Assembly: GCF_032854445.1 (NCBI RefSeq)
Contig: NC_088298.1
Span: forward strand, 13,629,504 to 13,693,503
DNA: 64,000 nucleotides
Reading direction: 5' to 3'
Source: Liolophura sinensis
Taxonomy: Eukaryota; Mollusca; Polyplacophora; Chitonida; Chitonidae
Shown in pieces: positions 1-13,843 of the stretch (position 1 is the stretch's first letter; every line of letters begins with the position of its first letter). The position numbers and the translations under genes were made by a program. A model generated the notes under the pieces. That model saw only the letters and a program-made list of their open reading frames with translations, ran no database searches and had not been told where the DNA came from.

Positions 1-2099
1 TATCACAGTGCTCTGTGGCACAGATAAATCCTTGCAACAACAACACCGCATTATGTACAGAAAGCCACTCATTACAGTATTTGATTGCAATCAAGAGTCG
101 TGTACAACTGGACAAATGCCAATATTTGCGCTTCCTATTTAGGCACTCCATTCCTAAACTCATTTCTCATTGGCTGATGATGATTGATTAGCTTCTGTTC
201 TAACCTATACCAACAGGCTGTCCGTTTCACTTGTTAGGTTCGCAGAAGCAGTGGTCATTTACTCCAGCCCAAAAAGCGTACACTGTACTTTTAGTCACTT
301 AATAATTTCCACAAGTCAAATCGCTGCTCCTGAATGACCATGCTCCATCAATTCACAATAATACATACATACACACATAAGTCTAGAATATGCACTTGTT
401 CAAATGCCACTCACTTCACATGATCATTCCAAGCGTTCTGGTCTTCAATTTTTCTCTAAATTTCCTGCACTGTAACATTCCTCCAAGATTCCGTTCTCTG
501 TTCTCACTTCGCTTTTCAGAATTTACAGCTGTCACAGTTAAGTCATTCTTTGACAACTTTCACATATTTCTCCACGGACATTCACAGGCAAACACTAGAT
601 AGCTTGATACCTCTAAATTTCATTTTGAATTAGCAAGGACTTGACCCATCTATCAGTATAAATAACCATTTTTTTCCTTCGTTAACACAACAGTCCATAA
701 TACATTTTGTGACATGAGCTGTCCATACTCAGTACTGCAACCCTTCTCCAAACATGTGCAACTTGAAGACTTGAATCATGCTAAGTTGGCCACAAAGCTG
801 TTGCTGGAAAGAATCCATCAGTACAAACACAAAACAGCTCTGTATCAAAACAGCAAAAAAGTACACCTAATAATATCCCTACAATGGCACGAGGTTTCCA
901 AGTTGGCCAGTATCTGGTTAACTGGTGCTACAAAGCAATGAAAGCAGATCGTTTGCTTCCTGTAATAAACTTGGCAGCTCAAAATTAGTTCTGCATCGGT
1001 CCAATTCATTGGTCAAGAATCAAGGGATTATTTTTTGAACGAGGCTCTTTGGTTACTTTCTAATCAGATGAATGCTTATCAATATGTTATCATGGGGCGT
1101 ATAATCACCGAACCATGGGTACAGCTGAGCGCCTTACGTGCGAAAAATCCGTTGTCATGCCAAGGTTATTATGTGGAAATATTGATGCTGGCATAGGAAA
1201 CGTGCTGTTGTTTTGCATAAAACAGTCTGGAACCAAAGCGCTGTAATCACTTTTCCAAATATCTAAATACATCAGGACCGAGAACAAAAGACGCTTTCCC
1301 TCATTTTGTCTTCTGAAATTTCAATATGGTTATTTAACAATGAAATCTGGGGCAGTGTGGTGCAAATAACCCAGAGCACATGCAAGATTTTGCCATATTA
1401 TGATTCCTGTGCATGGTCCATGCTACATTTGAATTTTTTGGTTTTCAATAGGCGTGCTTGAGTAGGATTTCAGGTGAAGTAAATGGAGCTATTGTTCAGA
1501 CAGAGAGCACTTCATCACTCTAAAGCCGAACAGCGCGACGCCACAACATCAATACTTCAATTAGTTCTACAATTACCATTTTGTATTAAGCACTGGAGAC
1601 AACCTACTCTGTGAGACAATGTTTGACAGCTAGCACACTGTGTAACTCTAACAAAGCTGTTTGGCCACATTTTCCAAACATCAACGCAACCATGAAGTGA
1701 TAGATTTTCCTACAAGCGCACAGAAGAATCTGAACAAATTTAGTAAACTGTTTCAACAAATGTAGAATTTATCAACACAGCTCTTTATTAAAGGAAATAA
1801 TCCAGAACTTACACTGACTTAAGTTTAATACCTGGCTAAAATATCCTGATTAATTATCACAAAACACATGTTTTCCATGTGTCCCACATCAATAACGTGT
1901 AAACACTTTACTGTCAATAATACTGACAACAAATTATTTCTTGAAATGATTAAACTGCATTGCATCCTATATTTTAATCGATTAACCACTGAATGTATTG
2001 GTTTACAAACAAATTAAATCTCCTTTTCTCTTTTGAATCTGACTTTACCAGATATTTAATATGCACCTATAGAGAATATCATAATTTCTGTTATGCCTA
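1..2099. other. No gene recognised
   Basis: AT-rich sequence with short open frames only; no splice-bounded exon or repeat was identified. Confidence 0.5.
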
Positions 2100-2430
2100 G
2101 GGTGATAAAACATCACCCCGATTTCTGGTAGGAATGTCAATTCCAGCACCATGTAGTGAGCGTCCTAAGCCCTGATGAACTGACAGCTTACCAGTCATGA
2201 TATGGATTCAAACCCAGGGCTGTTCAGGCCTGCGTTAATCCCTTAATCCCTAATCATAATGCATGGGAGTTTTTCAACAGAGGAAGCTGGGGTTGGTTAC
2301 TACGTGTACAATGTAATGGACGACGGTTCAAATGCCACAAATATCCCAGCTGATCCCAGAGATGTGCCGAGCATCAGAAATGACCGCAGGTTGACCTCAT
2401 AGACAACCTGGAAGGATTACTGCACATACC
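2100..2430 (+). mobile_element. Possible third tRNA-like repeat (uncertain)
   Basis: GTAGTGAGCGTCC followed about 50 bases later by GGATTCAAACCC resembles boxes A and B of a tRNA-derived element. No second copy was found in the window, so this is weak. Confidence 0.2.
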
Positions 2431-2773
2431 ACTCAACCTGCTGACCACACAGATATGCTTGTCACAGCTACATGTAAGCCTACCATGATGCTAAGTCTAT
2501 TTCTTAGCTTATGTAATGAATATCTTCTTTTCATATCTGGGGTCTCTTCACTACCTCTAAAACAAACTGGGTGTACTGTAACAATTTCGGAGGTTAGAGT
2601 TCCAGCTGTTGTTGATCAAAGGTATGCATGGCCATGAGATTAAGTGCCAGCACTGGAGAGGAATGAGTGTAGTATAGTTCATGTTACTTTTAGTTCTCTT
2701 TCTTCACCCTTAAATGGACACACTTATACGGCTAGAATTTCACAGGCTTTTACATGTACAGGTCACCATAAAG

Positions 2774-2927
2774 ATTTATTTATTTATTTATTTGATTGGT
2801 GTTTTAGGCCGTATTCCAGAATATTTCACTTATACGACGGCAGCCAGCATTATGGTGGGTGGAAACCAGGCACAGCCCGGGGGAAACCCACGACCATCCG
2901 CAGGTTGCTGGCAGACCTTCCCACTTA
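2774..2927 (-). mobile_element. 5'-truncated SINE family A
   Basis: Body and tail only, with the same diagnostic bases as the 54.5-kb copy (GTTTTAGGCC, GGTGGGTGGAAACC) and the same truncation point in CTTCCCACTTA. No target duplication was recognised. Confidence 0.75.
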
Positions 2928-3065
2928 AACATCTCTTAGGGGAGAGGTCAATTATTACATTATCCTCAATTTACATGTACATAATTTTGTCTGAAACGAA
3001 ATGAATATTAATTTCTCAACAGAAACAGTTTCACCTATTTAGGGAAACATTATTTCTGATGGTTA

Positions 3066-3162
3066 CGGGTTTCACCCAGGCTCTGCTTGGTTTCCTCCCA
3101 CCATAATGTTGGGCCATCATGTAAGTGAAATATATGTAAGCGGCATAAATAAATAATTATTT
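3066..3162 (+). mobile_element. SINE family A 3' fragment
   Basis: GGTTTCACCCAGGCTCTGCT through CCACCATAATG and a decayed tail ending CATAAATAAATAA. Diverged. Confidence 0.6.
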
Positions 3163-3656
3163 TTGATCTATGCAATTTTATAGCAGATGTGTTCATGAGA
3201 CTAAACTTTATGGCCTATCATCAGAAGTAGTACTACGCCAAGAGTATTGCCTTCAAAACAGGCGAGGTAAGAAAATATTTGAGACATTCAGATCCGATGC
3301 ACTTCCTTTCTGTACATGTTCAGGTATGTATTATACATATACATGACAAAATCTGGACAGCGATATTGGACTGGTAGCACACTCCTACACCTATCCACCA
3401 CAACCACTTGACAGGCAGGAAATTCTCTCTAGCCCACCAGAAATAATTAACTATGGTTAGCCTAGCTAGCTCTTCAACAGTTCCTGTGTGTAGGGTAGGA
3501 GATTTGGGAGGGGGGGAGAGGAGCACACAGGAGTCTGACCAGACAGAGAAATGGTACTAGAAGTTAACTGTACTTGATCCTTTGGTTAATTATTCCAATG
3601 CCAGTCAATGAGAACAGACAGATAGTAAAAGTTATTACTGAAAGTTTTTCTGTTCA

Positions 3657-3692
<36 letters not shown>
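3657..3692. repeat. ATA trinucleotide microsatellite
   Basis: About 12 AATs in a row. Confidence 0.93.
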
Positions 3693-4622
3693 TAAAATAA
3701 TTATAACAGTAAACCTGAATATCTCAACTGCATCCAATCCCTTCAAAGGGTTTTACAGCTTTTGAGTAAAATTATACCATTTTTTACAGAAGAAACCATT
3801 CCCACATTTATGTCAAAACAAGATGGTTACAAAAAAAAATGCAATAGTTTCATGTCAACATTTATGGCGAGTACATGTATATAGGCATTACACACACACA
3901 CTGTACAATTTGGCAGTACACATGTTTCCAAGTACAGAATGCCCCAGTTACATGTGCCGTAGCTGACAGGATGTGACATTAGAGAAGTTGGTGTGCTTAT
4001 TACACATCTGAGTGTAAAAAGGACCCAACTGTGGGTGAGCTTTATTTCTGTTTGACATAAATGTTTACATGTGAGGGTGAAATCATATCCCCTTCCCCTT
4101 ATGTAATGCCACCCTCGCAGATTTTGCAGGAAATCGATCTGATCCGTACGACTTACACAAGCTGCACAGAGAGGATGGTGATCATGATATAACCCATCAT
4201 GAAATAACAAAGAAATAAACAAAATAAATTCTTAAAAAATACACTTTACGGCTTGCAAAACTTAAAAAAAAAATTATGACAAACCCATTGAACTCTGACC
4301 AACATGTGTATCTTTCACATTTCTTAAAAAAAAAAAAAACACATGAACCGGATTTAAGTATTAGTTACGGAAGTAAAATATCCTCCATACAACTTCACCT
4401 TCCCACAAAGTTAATTAAAAATATGCTCAGGAACTTTTTTTCAAACGGGGTTCACCAGTTAGGGATTGTTGTAGCTATCCTAAATACAAGGTTTGATGAA
4501 AAAAAAAAAATATGTGGGACTGCAAGAGTAGCTCCAAATCTGTTTAGACAAAAGCGATTAAAAAAACAATGACACTGTGTGATTCTTAACACTGGCAACA
4601 AAGGAGTCCCTTCAAAAGTTGG

Positions 4623-4934
4623 TAGAGCGTCCTCTTCGGGACCGGTAGATCCAGGATCAATCCTTGATCGAGTCACACCTAAGACTTTAAAAGAGGAAGT
4701 TGTAACTTCCTCGCTTGGCGTTCAGCATGAAGGGGATAGTGCAACGACTGGTTGATCCGTATCAGTATAATGGCTCAGGCGGGGCGGCTTACTTGCCTTC
4801 GGTAAGTCGTCTAAGTGAAGCAGCACTACATAAAAGAGCAGTGGAAATCCGTCCAGCAACAAGGATTCCTTCGTCGTCATATGACTGAAAAATTGTTGAG
4901 TACGATGTTAAACCCCAAGCACTCACTCACTCAC
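4623..4934 (+). mobile_element. Complete copy of SINE family B with 11-bp target duplication
   Basis: A tRNA-like head has box A TGGTAGAGCG and box B-like GGATCAATCC. The body carries AGGAAGTTGTAACTTCCTCG, and the tail ends GTTAAACCCCAAGCACTCAC repeated. The 11-bp target duplication TCAAAAGTTGG is at 4612-4622 and 4935-4945. Family B is the source of the 39-bp array at 36.9-38.0 kb. Confidence 0.8.
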
Positions 4935-4945
4935 TCAAAAGTTGG

Positions 4946-6746
4946 CAAAGATGCACATATTGAAGGACACAATTTCAGTTAAATTTTTCTTTTATGTTTT
5001 TACTTTTTTTTATAGATAAAACCTTGCCTACAGACCTGGAAATGAATACTGATTAACTTAAAAAACTTGAAGGAATTTGGATTACATGAGATGTTTTGAG
5101 AGCAGGAAATGTGCTGAAATTTCCAAATGACATATACAAAGTTTTGGAGCAAAATTACACTAGTGGTGTGCTATTTTAAGTTGATCAGCTAAAATCTTGA
5201 AGGACAACAGAATGCTTCATAATTGTCTATTCATTTATACATGTGCCACATTGACATACATGAATATAACAGCACTCAACGAACCAAGCTACTAGCTATG
5301 TTCATCCAAGTGTCACAACAGTGGAGAAGCTTTAGCACTGGATCTCCTATCTTTATTTTTAACCAATGATAGTTCTGTGTTATGTTGTCCTTAAAATTGT
5401 CTACACAAAAAAGTTAGACAAAGTATGACAAGCCCTAAAGCAAAGCAATGCACGTAATCAGGGGGCCGCACTTCATGAAACTTAAATTTCTCGTAAATCA
5501 AATCGCATTTTATGGTTTGATCCTTGATGTCACATCTGAAAAAAGTTAGCAGAAGAAAGATTTACGACACTTTGTGAAAGTGGCCCCCCCCGGAGCTTTA
5601 ACTGTTATTATTCAACATAAGGTGAGCACAATGGTATCCCTGTTCAGTGATGCAGTGATAAATCAAACCGTGCATGGTTTCTCTCAGCATTAGGTGCACA
5701 GGTTTACCTCCGATACAGCCCTCAAGCCACTAACAAGACATATCAACCTCAAGAATTTACAGAAGCAGTTTGGCCAGTTTTGCTCAACATTCTCCAAGCC
5801 TCCAGAATGTCAGACATAAAATCTTAAGCTGACAATTTACATGTACTGCAATTCTGTAGTTTTGTGTGTGAAAAAGAAGCCAACAAAGAAATGTCTGCCT
5901 TCTTATTTTGTGTATATGTACAAACATTTATGTTGCAATAATACCTACAGGTGATGCACATCACCAGACATGAATCACATCAGACATCAGGCAAACCTGC
6001 TGATGTTGTAACCAACCAAGTTGTTTATTTAAAACTGACCTATGAAAAATATTACTCTAAACATTGACTCCAATTACCTAGAGCTTATTTACCCAGAGAT
6101 CCACAGACAAACCCCCAAAATACGTTTCTAGCTCCAAACAGTATGTCTCCTATAAAAACCCTAGCGCAAATAACAATCTAAATATGAACAGTGCAACACA
6201 TAATATAACACAAAGTTTATTTTTTTTTGCATGCATTGCGTGCAAATAACACATCCAATAAAAATCATGTCAGGTAAATTGCTTCTGAGCTCAGTATGAC
6301 AGAATATCATTATTACCTGGTCGTTTAAATATGCTTGCTTTACCTCATTAGCAATTATCAGGGCTAGATGGTTTGATCAATAATCAATAATAATTACCTG
6401 ATAATTAACTAAGCTGAATAAACTAGCGTTTACACCAGCGATTACTGGGAATGTGTATCTCAGGGGTTTGGAAGGGCAAAGGTGTGAGTCCACAAACAAA
6501 ACAGTATATCAGCATCTAGCGAACTTAACTTGCCTAAAGCTCATCGGAGCTTGATAAAACTTAAGCAAAAGTTTGTACACATAAGCCACACGCACATGGC
6601 TCGTTCGCAAAATCTATCTGTCATTTACTGGTGCAATAATGTAACTTTGAAGTTTGCATTTTGGTTGTCTGTAACTGATTAGCACATATATTTAATAAAG
6701 CTTTACATTTCGAAGAATTATGGAAATTTGGAAAGACCAAACCTAC
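4946..6746. other. Intron-like, no gene recognised
   Basis: Lies downstream (minus strand) of the 45-residue first exon, so probably its first intron. Nothing else was identified. Confidence 0.5.
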
Positions 6747-6881
6747 CTTATACTCATCCAAATCATAGTACCTCTTTGCAATGGGCTTGAATATGCGATC
6801 AGATTCATATCCATTATAATCCATGTTCGAGCTTCCAGAATAATAATCACTGCTGAATGACTGGTCAGTGGTGGTTGCCAT
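6747..6881 (-). CDS. Alternative first coding exon, 45 residues, ends phase 0
   Basis: A minus-strand ATG at 6881 opens exactly 45 codons, beginning MATTTDQSFSSDYYSGSSN and ending in RYYDLDEYK. A consensus donor follows (TATAAG|gtaggt). The start is rich in Ser, Asp, Tyr and Asn and predicted disordered; the end is charged. No signal peptide, membrane segment or known motif is visible. It lies 24 kb downstream of the C1 exons on the same strand and ends in the same phase 0, so both could splice to one shared downstream exon beyond the left edge. I infer an internal promoter giving a tensin-like isoform without the C1 domain. It could equally be the first exon of an unrelated gene. The reading frame continues into the intron for a further 41 codons, which looks like chance. 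Confidence 0.68.
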
Positions 6882-9822
6882 GACAACTGGTTAAGTTGTA
6901 CATAACAAACAACTACAACCCTAAATTCAGTTTAATAACAAACCTCGCAGTTCAATTTTGAACTAACGGTAATAAACTTTAAAACGAAACGAAGTAATAA
7001 TCCAGTCCTAACGATGAGTTGAAGTGTCACTGTCCTGCTAAAAATGCTTTTGACGGATACCTGAAACACTGAAACTGAACACAAGTGAAATGAAAACGCA
7101 ATATCGTGACTTCTTCAACTATGCCAACTTTTCACATCTCCATTAAACAGGGTTTCTTCCAACGGCAACTTCCAGCAACAACAACATCAAAAATCCACTT
7201 CTGTTGACACTGAGTATATGCTGTATATACACGAATCCACACTGACATACATATACAGGTATCCAGCCAGTTGTAAATGTAGAAACTGTCACCCGTCACA
7301 AATTATCACACATACACCTCGGGCCTCGATTCTATCACAGCTGGGCTGTGTAATTGACCAATTAGAGGGCTCAATGAACTGCACTCATACATGTAGCCAG
7401 CAGAAAACTTTGCAAATATGTAACAGCCCAAAAAGAAACGTAACAGGAAAAAAATGTCAAACTTTGGCCTAGTCATACAATCATATGTAGTCTGTATTAT
7501 ACTCCAGCGTTTTCCCTGTGAGCTAAAGAGTCCAGAGGCCTGGAGAGCCAAAGAGAACCCTAAGGCAAGTTAGTGGTTCAACCTCAGTTAAGGTGTGTAG
7601 CTACATTTATACCCTCGAACCAGAATATCCTGTTGTAACCTTAGAGCAAATGTCCACAAAAAAAAAAAAAAAAAAAAAAGTTTTCAAGCTGTCGTCCCTA
7701 TAATTAAGCAGACCGCGTCAAAAACATTTCTCTTCTTAACCTACACAGCTAGTGTCTAATTGTCAAGCTTCTAATCCAGCGGGGTTAACCAGGGGTGGGC
7801 ATTCCAGGCTCCTCTAGAATGACAGGACATTCAAAACCTGTCCAAAATATGTATTCTAAAATGTCCGAAATGTTAAAAAAATGTTTCCCCAATTTCGCCA
7901 GACATTTTTAAACAGCGGGAAAATTGCAGCTGCGAAGTTGTTCTCTTTACCGTTCCTCACACGTGCATCTTAAATTTTGTCGACATTCAGTACTCCTCCT
8001 TTTGAGCCTCGCTGGTGTTTTATGTGGGCGGAAGGATGGGACATCTATGTTAGGAGCTATCCAACATCAACAAACACCCAAGGCCATATAAGGTGAACAA
8101 CACTGGGTAAACACATGCAGCAATACAAATCTGGTAACAAATATGTACATATGTATATAAAAATTGTTGGAAAACATGATAAAGATCACCATGTGTTGCT
8201 GGGCAGTTACATAACACGTGCCGCATGATTTGTTTAGATTTCAGCAACAATTAAATCTTCCCTTTTTTTCCATAAACTTTCAATAAAAAAATTACCGCAT
8301 ATATCTCAAAGCATGGGTACTTAAATTTTGTACTTTATTCGAACATTGTTAACGTGACATGTGACTTAGTAATTCAGCGTATGTCAAAGCACACCTGGTA
8401 CAAACTGACCAGGTGTAAAGTCACTCTATTCTCGTACGTGGACGGAATATTGAGCAAAGTCACAGGCTTTGTGTACAGTCACAACAGGCTTAGTAGGGAT
8501 CAAAGGAAATTACCTGCAGAATATGATAAAATACAAAACAGGGATGACCTGAGCACTTCACGGGGGACATCATTACATACACTGGAGATCAAAGACGTCA
8601 GTACCTGAATACACCCAAAAAACATCCGGCCAGAAAAATAGTACACTCTACAATGGAATGTCCTGCACTTCAAAATCAGTGATTGCAACAATCAGGTCAG
8701 CGTTGTAAACTGTTCATGAAGACAGTTATATAGGATGTTAGTGTTTATATATAGGCCTAAGTTTATCTATGTGCCGCACAAGTATAGATCACTCTATAGG
8801 CCTAAGAAGTTCAGCTTCCCTAAGTGCTGCACAAGTATAAGTAGGTCAAAACAGAAGCAGACTGGGGTCCACATCTGCGTAACAAGACATTCATTTTCTA
8901 AAATTTTCAACAGAAATGATGTAGTCAAAGTTAAAATGCCATTAGGTGACATCATTTCTGTTTGGTGAAAAGGGAGAAGACTATGTGATAAATATGTTTA
9001 CATTGCCTTAAATTTTTCAAAACTGAATCCAGAAGAAATGATAACCTCCATGTCAATCTTTTTTTTTCATATCATCTTTGAGTGAAATGGGTTAGTTTTT
9101 ACGTAGAAATAAATTGTGCCCTTTCTTAAACAGACAAAGCACTGACAGCATATCACCATGGCAACCTAAGGTATTTTGTGCGACACAAAACAATTTGCAT
9201 ATGAAGTTACGTGCACATGTATACGTAAAAGAAATCTACATTAGGATGGCTGCCCATTCTCCAACAACTGGAATAACTGGACTTTTTAAGACACATAAAA
9301 TGTGTCAACCGGTTTGTTTATACTTGTTCCTGCCGCAATAGCCTCCTTTTGGAGTCACCATGGCAACAGAAACAGTTAGCTGGTCCAGGCTGGACAGGGA
9401 ATCTACAGTAGGTAAATGACAACAGTTTGATACGGGGTGTACACTTGGTTTGTATTCAAAAGGCAGTGTGATGAGCTCACTGATAGAGCGATGTACTATT
9501 CGGTGTGAAAGTGCAAAAATATGTGTGCGACAATGCGACGCAATTAAAGCATGCATAAGACAAAGTACACATACGGTGCAATAATAAATCTGAAATTTTG
9601 AAAGTCAGAATCCCATAGCTGAACCAAATTTAATTCTGATAGCTCCGAGGTAGAATTAACAGACTGGTGACACAGTGAAACCTTTCTTAAGTTTCTTAAT
9701 ACAACAACAACAAAATCGCACATAATGTATATTAAATTGTCCTCATGTAGGTACACTTGCTAAAATAAATTTGTAAAAAATGAAAATTACAAACAGTTGG
9801 CTGAAACTAGCTGTAATACTAC
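6882..9822. other. Upstream of internal first exon; no other gene
   Basis: The first few hundred bases should hold the promoter for the exon at 6747-6881. No TATA box is convincing. A 22-base poly-A lies near 7659. Nothing else was seen. Confidence 0.4.
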
Positions 9823-9933
9823 CTGTCACTCCATCTGTAATCAAAACATCAAAGGGCCTGTCAGTAAGTTCAGGTGGGAGGGCAGCAATGTTTCCCCTTG
9901 TCGGTTGAACTGCTGGTCCACATATGCATGTTA
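9823..9933 (-). CDS. Candidate internal exon, unrecognised protein
   Basis: Between an acceptor at 9934-9936 (ggctcag) and a donor (ACAG|gtagta), one minus-strand frame is open over 36 codons, phase 1 to phase 1. It includes CGPAVQPTRGNIAALPPELT and then DRPFDVLITDGVT. The composition looks like real protein, and sequence on both sides is plainly intronic. The entry phase does not fit the exon at 30702-30739, so an extra exon would be needed between them. It could be a fragment of an unrelated or dead gene. I do not recognise a family. Confidence 0.28.
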
Positions 9934-9942
9934 CTGAGCCAT

Positions 9943-12900
9943 CTCAGGTGCCACAAGAAACTATACGGTCTGTTTTAGAAATAATTTGGGTTGGTAGGCT
10001 AGGGAAGTAGGTAAATGTAGACGACAAACTTTGTAATCTTTAGACAAACACTGTAGAGTGTGGTGATACTTAAAATTACCGTAGGTACCTTAAAAACTTG
10101 CACAAGAAAAATATACCTCTACTGCAACCAGTGTGATTGTGTAAGTCTTTGCCACCTTTGTCCATTTCCATTAAAACTTCCACCAGTAAGAATTTTAGTC
10201 TTGGGAATTGTAATTTAAGCATAATATTAATTTTTTTTTTCTGCTCATCTTCATCTGGATTTCGAAAATCCACCTCTTGACACATTCATTCTTGAAGGCC
10301 TATAAGGCCTTATATGTACAGATATACATGTACATAAGTATAGGTATACTCATACACACAAAGCTGAAAGGGGCTGCTTGGTAAATGCCAGCAGTTAGGG
10401 GGTATAGGCGAACATACAGCACAGTATATACTAATAAAGTGGGCAAGTAAAAGCCAATACCAGGCTTGGGGACTGACTGCAATAAGAGAAAACTTGTTGC
10501 TGTAAATAACATGGGATTACATGAGCACAACATATGTGGACCTGTTTGTCCAAGTGGTGGGTTAAAGGATCTCATGAGAATGTGCAGCGATCAGTGGAGT
10601 TCGCTTCATCTCGTCTCCATTCCAACCCTTATTCGCTGTCCAAAACTGTTTTGAAAATTTAACCTCCTACACAAAAATTGAAAAGCAGTTATAATTAATG
10701 CTACGTTTTCAAAAAATATATTTGCGATGGTGTACATATATGAGCCTTTTTTATAGAAATTCATAGTAAATAAGCTTTGAGAAAGTAAAAGTAATCTGCC
10801 AGAGACCGCAGAGCTGTTTAGTCAAGCATGAAAGTACTAACATTTACTGAAACTTTTGAAATGCTGCGCCAATCAACAGCACTTGGACGTATGTCTCAAA
10901 GTTGTCAATTACCTCATTGGTAAGTGTCAGAGAAAGTATATAATACCAATTTAAAAGCATTCTGAAAATGCAGAGATTCTACTTTTTTGTGTATGCATGT
11001 ACACCCGAATTGATTTGGCATTCCATTGCCAGCCCTCACTCTTCCAAAAAGTGAAGTGTGGTAAGCATCTAGAGATATCTACAACAGCCTTCAGCAAATC
11101 AACCTGACAGTGTCAGAACACCTGTTAAACAATTCACCATCACTATGGTAACCCCACTGGGCGAAAGGTTGCACACAAATCACCCTAGGAACAAATACAA
11201 AATGCAACCACATGTTGTATATATTTATAACCACAGGCTGAAGGTGGCTGAGTTACATTGGGCAGGGCTGCAGTTGGTGAAAGTCTGGCACATTTAACTT
11301 ATCACAGCTTTTGCAGAACTGGTTTAACTCCTGAGCCTGATGGGATGAACTGAGGCCAACGTTAAAATAGTTTTCGTTGACTGCTACTTAAGGCAAAATG
11401 CCGAACTAAACCCAGGTGTCCAACATTAAGAGGCTAGCATCTTACCCAGCTATCTTTAGGGTTAAACTGAATGTTCTGCATCAACTGGAATGAATGAATG
11501 AATGACTGCGTTGCATACTGCTTGTTATGAACTCCACATGAATTTCTAATTAATCTTTTCCATGCAGTCGTGAAGGAACCAATTACTCTTCCAAGTTTTC
11601 TTTTAGGAAAATAAAATAGCCACTGTCTAAAACCGGAAAACTGCTGCAATTACTGTAGTTTACCGAAAGTTTGGTGCATAAAAATGCTATTTCAGAAGAA
11701 CACAAAGCCTAAAAATGATACTTCTGATGACAAGATTAAAGTTTTCTGATAACATACTAATCAAACTTCATAAAAACATTTAGTGGCTCTACAAAGTGGA
11801 TGAATCAATCAGAGTCAAGCAAAATGTGTGACTTGAAAAAAGCTGAACTAGCTGAAATACAGCACTAAACTTTATCTCCGAGTGCCAAAACTGAGTGCTC
11901 TTAGATGACCTCATTCTGTATTTTACAGCCAATAAAGAGATCAATTAGGCAGTACAGAGAATTATTTTGTTTGGCCTGTCCCCCTGTACCAGAGATTCAG
12001 CTGGTAGAGGCAGCCTGAGAGGGTCTACTGTGCCCAGCTCAGGTGGAGGGGCAGCACTTTATATGGCTATGTGGGGTGAAGAGAAGGCAGCATTCCTCTA
12101 TAGTATCGCCTAACAGTCTCTACCATAAATATCCTAAATAATCTTTCTGACAGAGAGCCAGATTAAATATCATACTCCAGTGCGACATTGGCACATACAT
12201 GTGCTGTATCTACATGTGATAGTTGGAAGCCTGTATGTATTATCAGTTATATCTAATGTCACTACTGCTAAAGTATAGTTCTTACCCAAAATTAATCTAA
12301 ACATTTAGTTCTTGTAATTCAACATTAAAAAAAATTATTTACTGAATTGATGTTTAATAAGCTCACTCTTAAAATTTACCTGTTAAAATTGTTTATTTAT
12401 TTCCAGCTTTACCTTTGTAGTTACAAATAAATTGATTTCAAAGTGAATGGCGGTGAACACCAAAGTGGCTAAAACTACATATGTTTATTCCTCACACCCA
12501 GATACAAAAAATTAACATCCATCATTATCACATTTGTCTTCTGTGATATTATTAAATACCAGAGGAAGATATTTTCTGAAACTTAATTATTAGATAATTA
12601 ACAGTAATGCTGGTGCCAGGGACTCTTGAATACAAATACACTGTGAGGGCTTCAGCCTGTGAAGGCCAGAATGCCATATTGCCAGGGAGGGTCATGAGTG
12701 GGGGATACACTGCTCACAGGAATGTTAATGACAGATTTGTGGACTTTCTGTTTATGTTTGCTGGTTTGCCTGTGTATTGTCCTAGGTGATGCTGACCATA
12801 TGCTACCATAAAGTTCTAACCTGTCCCTCCAAAACTGGATATCAACAATTCACTGGGGGGATGGAAAGAAAAGTGTTAAAGGTATAATACAAGTAAAATA

Positions 12901-13003
12901 AGATAGAGGATATAATAGTAAATAATGATAAATAGAGGAGGTGGTGGAATCAGTGGTGGAACAGGAATGAAACTGGTTTGACCTATAAACACGTATATAA
13001 AAA
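9943..13003. other. Intron-like, no gene recognised
   Basis: Only short, repeat-free sequence with no supported exon. A splice-bounded 39-nt stretch near 11453-11491 (minus) was judged chance. Confidence 0.4.
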
Positions 13004-13132
13004 GTTATTTATTGATTTATTTGACTGGTGTTTTACGCTGTACTCGAGAATATTTCACTTATACAACCGCAGCCAGCACTATGGTGGGAGTAAAACCGGT
13101 TAGAGCCCTGGGGGTGGGGGGGGGGGGGGAGG
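13004..13132 (-). mobile_element. SINE family A 3' fragment ending in a G-run
   Basis: Tail and body from TTATTGATTTATTTGACTGG to AGAGCCCTGGGGG, where the G-tract has expanded to a long poly-G. The head is absent. Confidence 0.65.
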
Positions 13133-13731
13133 TTTTAAACTTCCTAAATAAAAAATTATATGCATTCAGGACATTGTTCATATAGATACATATCGGCAGG
13201 GCTTAAATATACATATTTAACATTACTATTTGTATATATTATCAAAAAGTGTATGCCTCCTGATTTACATCATGTGACAATCAATTCAGGATTTAACAGT
13301 ATCATGCGTGCAGCTGAATAAACCAGCAATATCCTTCATTAGGACATTTATATGCAGATAAAACTGAGAAGGGAGACTGTTTCACATTTTATATTTCGCT
13401 CACACAACATAGGTACACATTGTTTTGTTTTGGAGTTCAAAATCATGTTATTCGATGCATGTGCCTGATCAAACAGATTAGCTGTATGTAGGTAGCTATA
13501 TTCAGCTATCAAAGCTGGAAACAACAGCAAAAACTGAGTGTCAAATAGTTGTAACACATCTATATGAAAAAGCAGCCACTAAACCATGCACTTCTGACCT
13601 CTGACCTCCTGATTCTACAGAGGGAACTCGACTCAATATCTTTATATTCCTCTATTTATTTCACCGAATTTTCCACCATTTTGAGGTCAAAAAATGAAAT
13701 TCCAAACATACATTAATACAAACATATTGAA

Positions 13732-13843
13732 CCTGCGGATGGTCGTGGGTTTCTCCCGGGCTCTGCCCACTTTCCTTCCACAATAATGCTGGTCACCGTC
13801 GTATACGCAAAACACCAATCACATAAATAAATAAATACAAACA
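13732..13843 (+). mobile_element. SINE family A 3' fragment
   Basis: CCTGCGGATGGTCGTGGGTT to CACCAATCACATAAATAAATA, lacking the head and the AAATATTCTTGAG segment. Confidence 0.65.

Noticed and set aside
11453-11491. 39-nt minus-strand exon LMQNIQFNPKDSW
   Set aside because: The acceptor is just a CATT microsatellite followed by CCAG, the donor is ordinary, and the peptide has no family resemblance.
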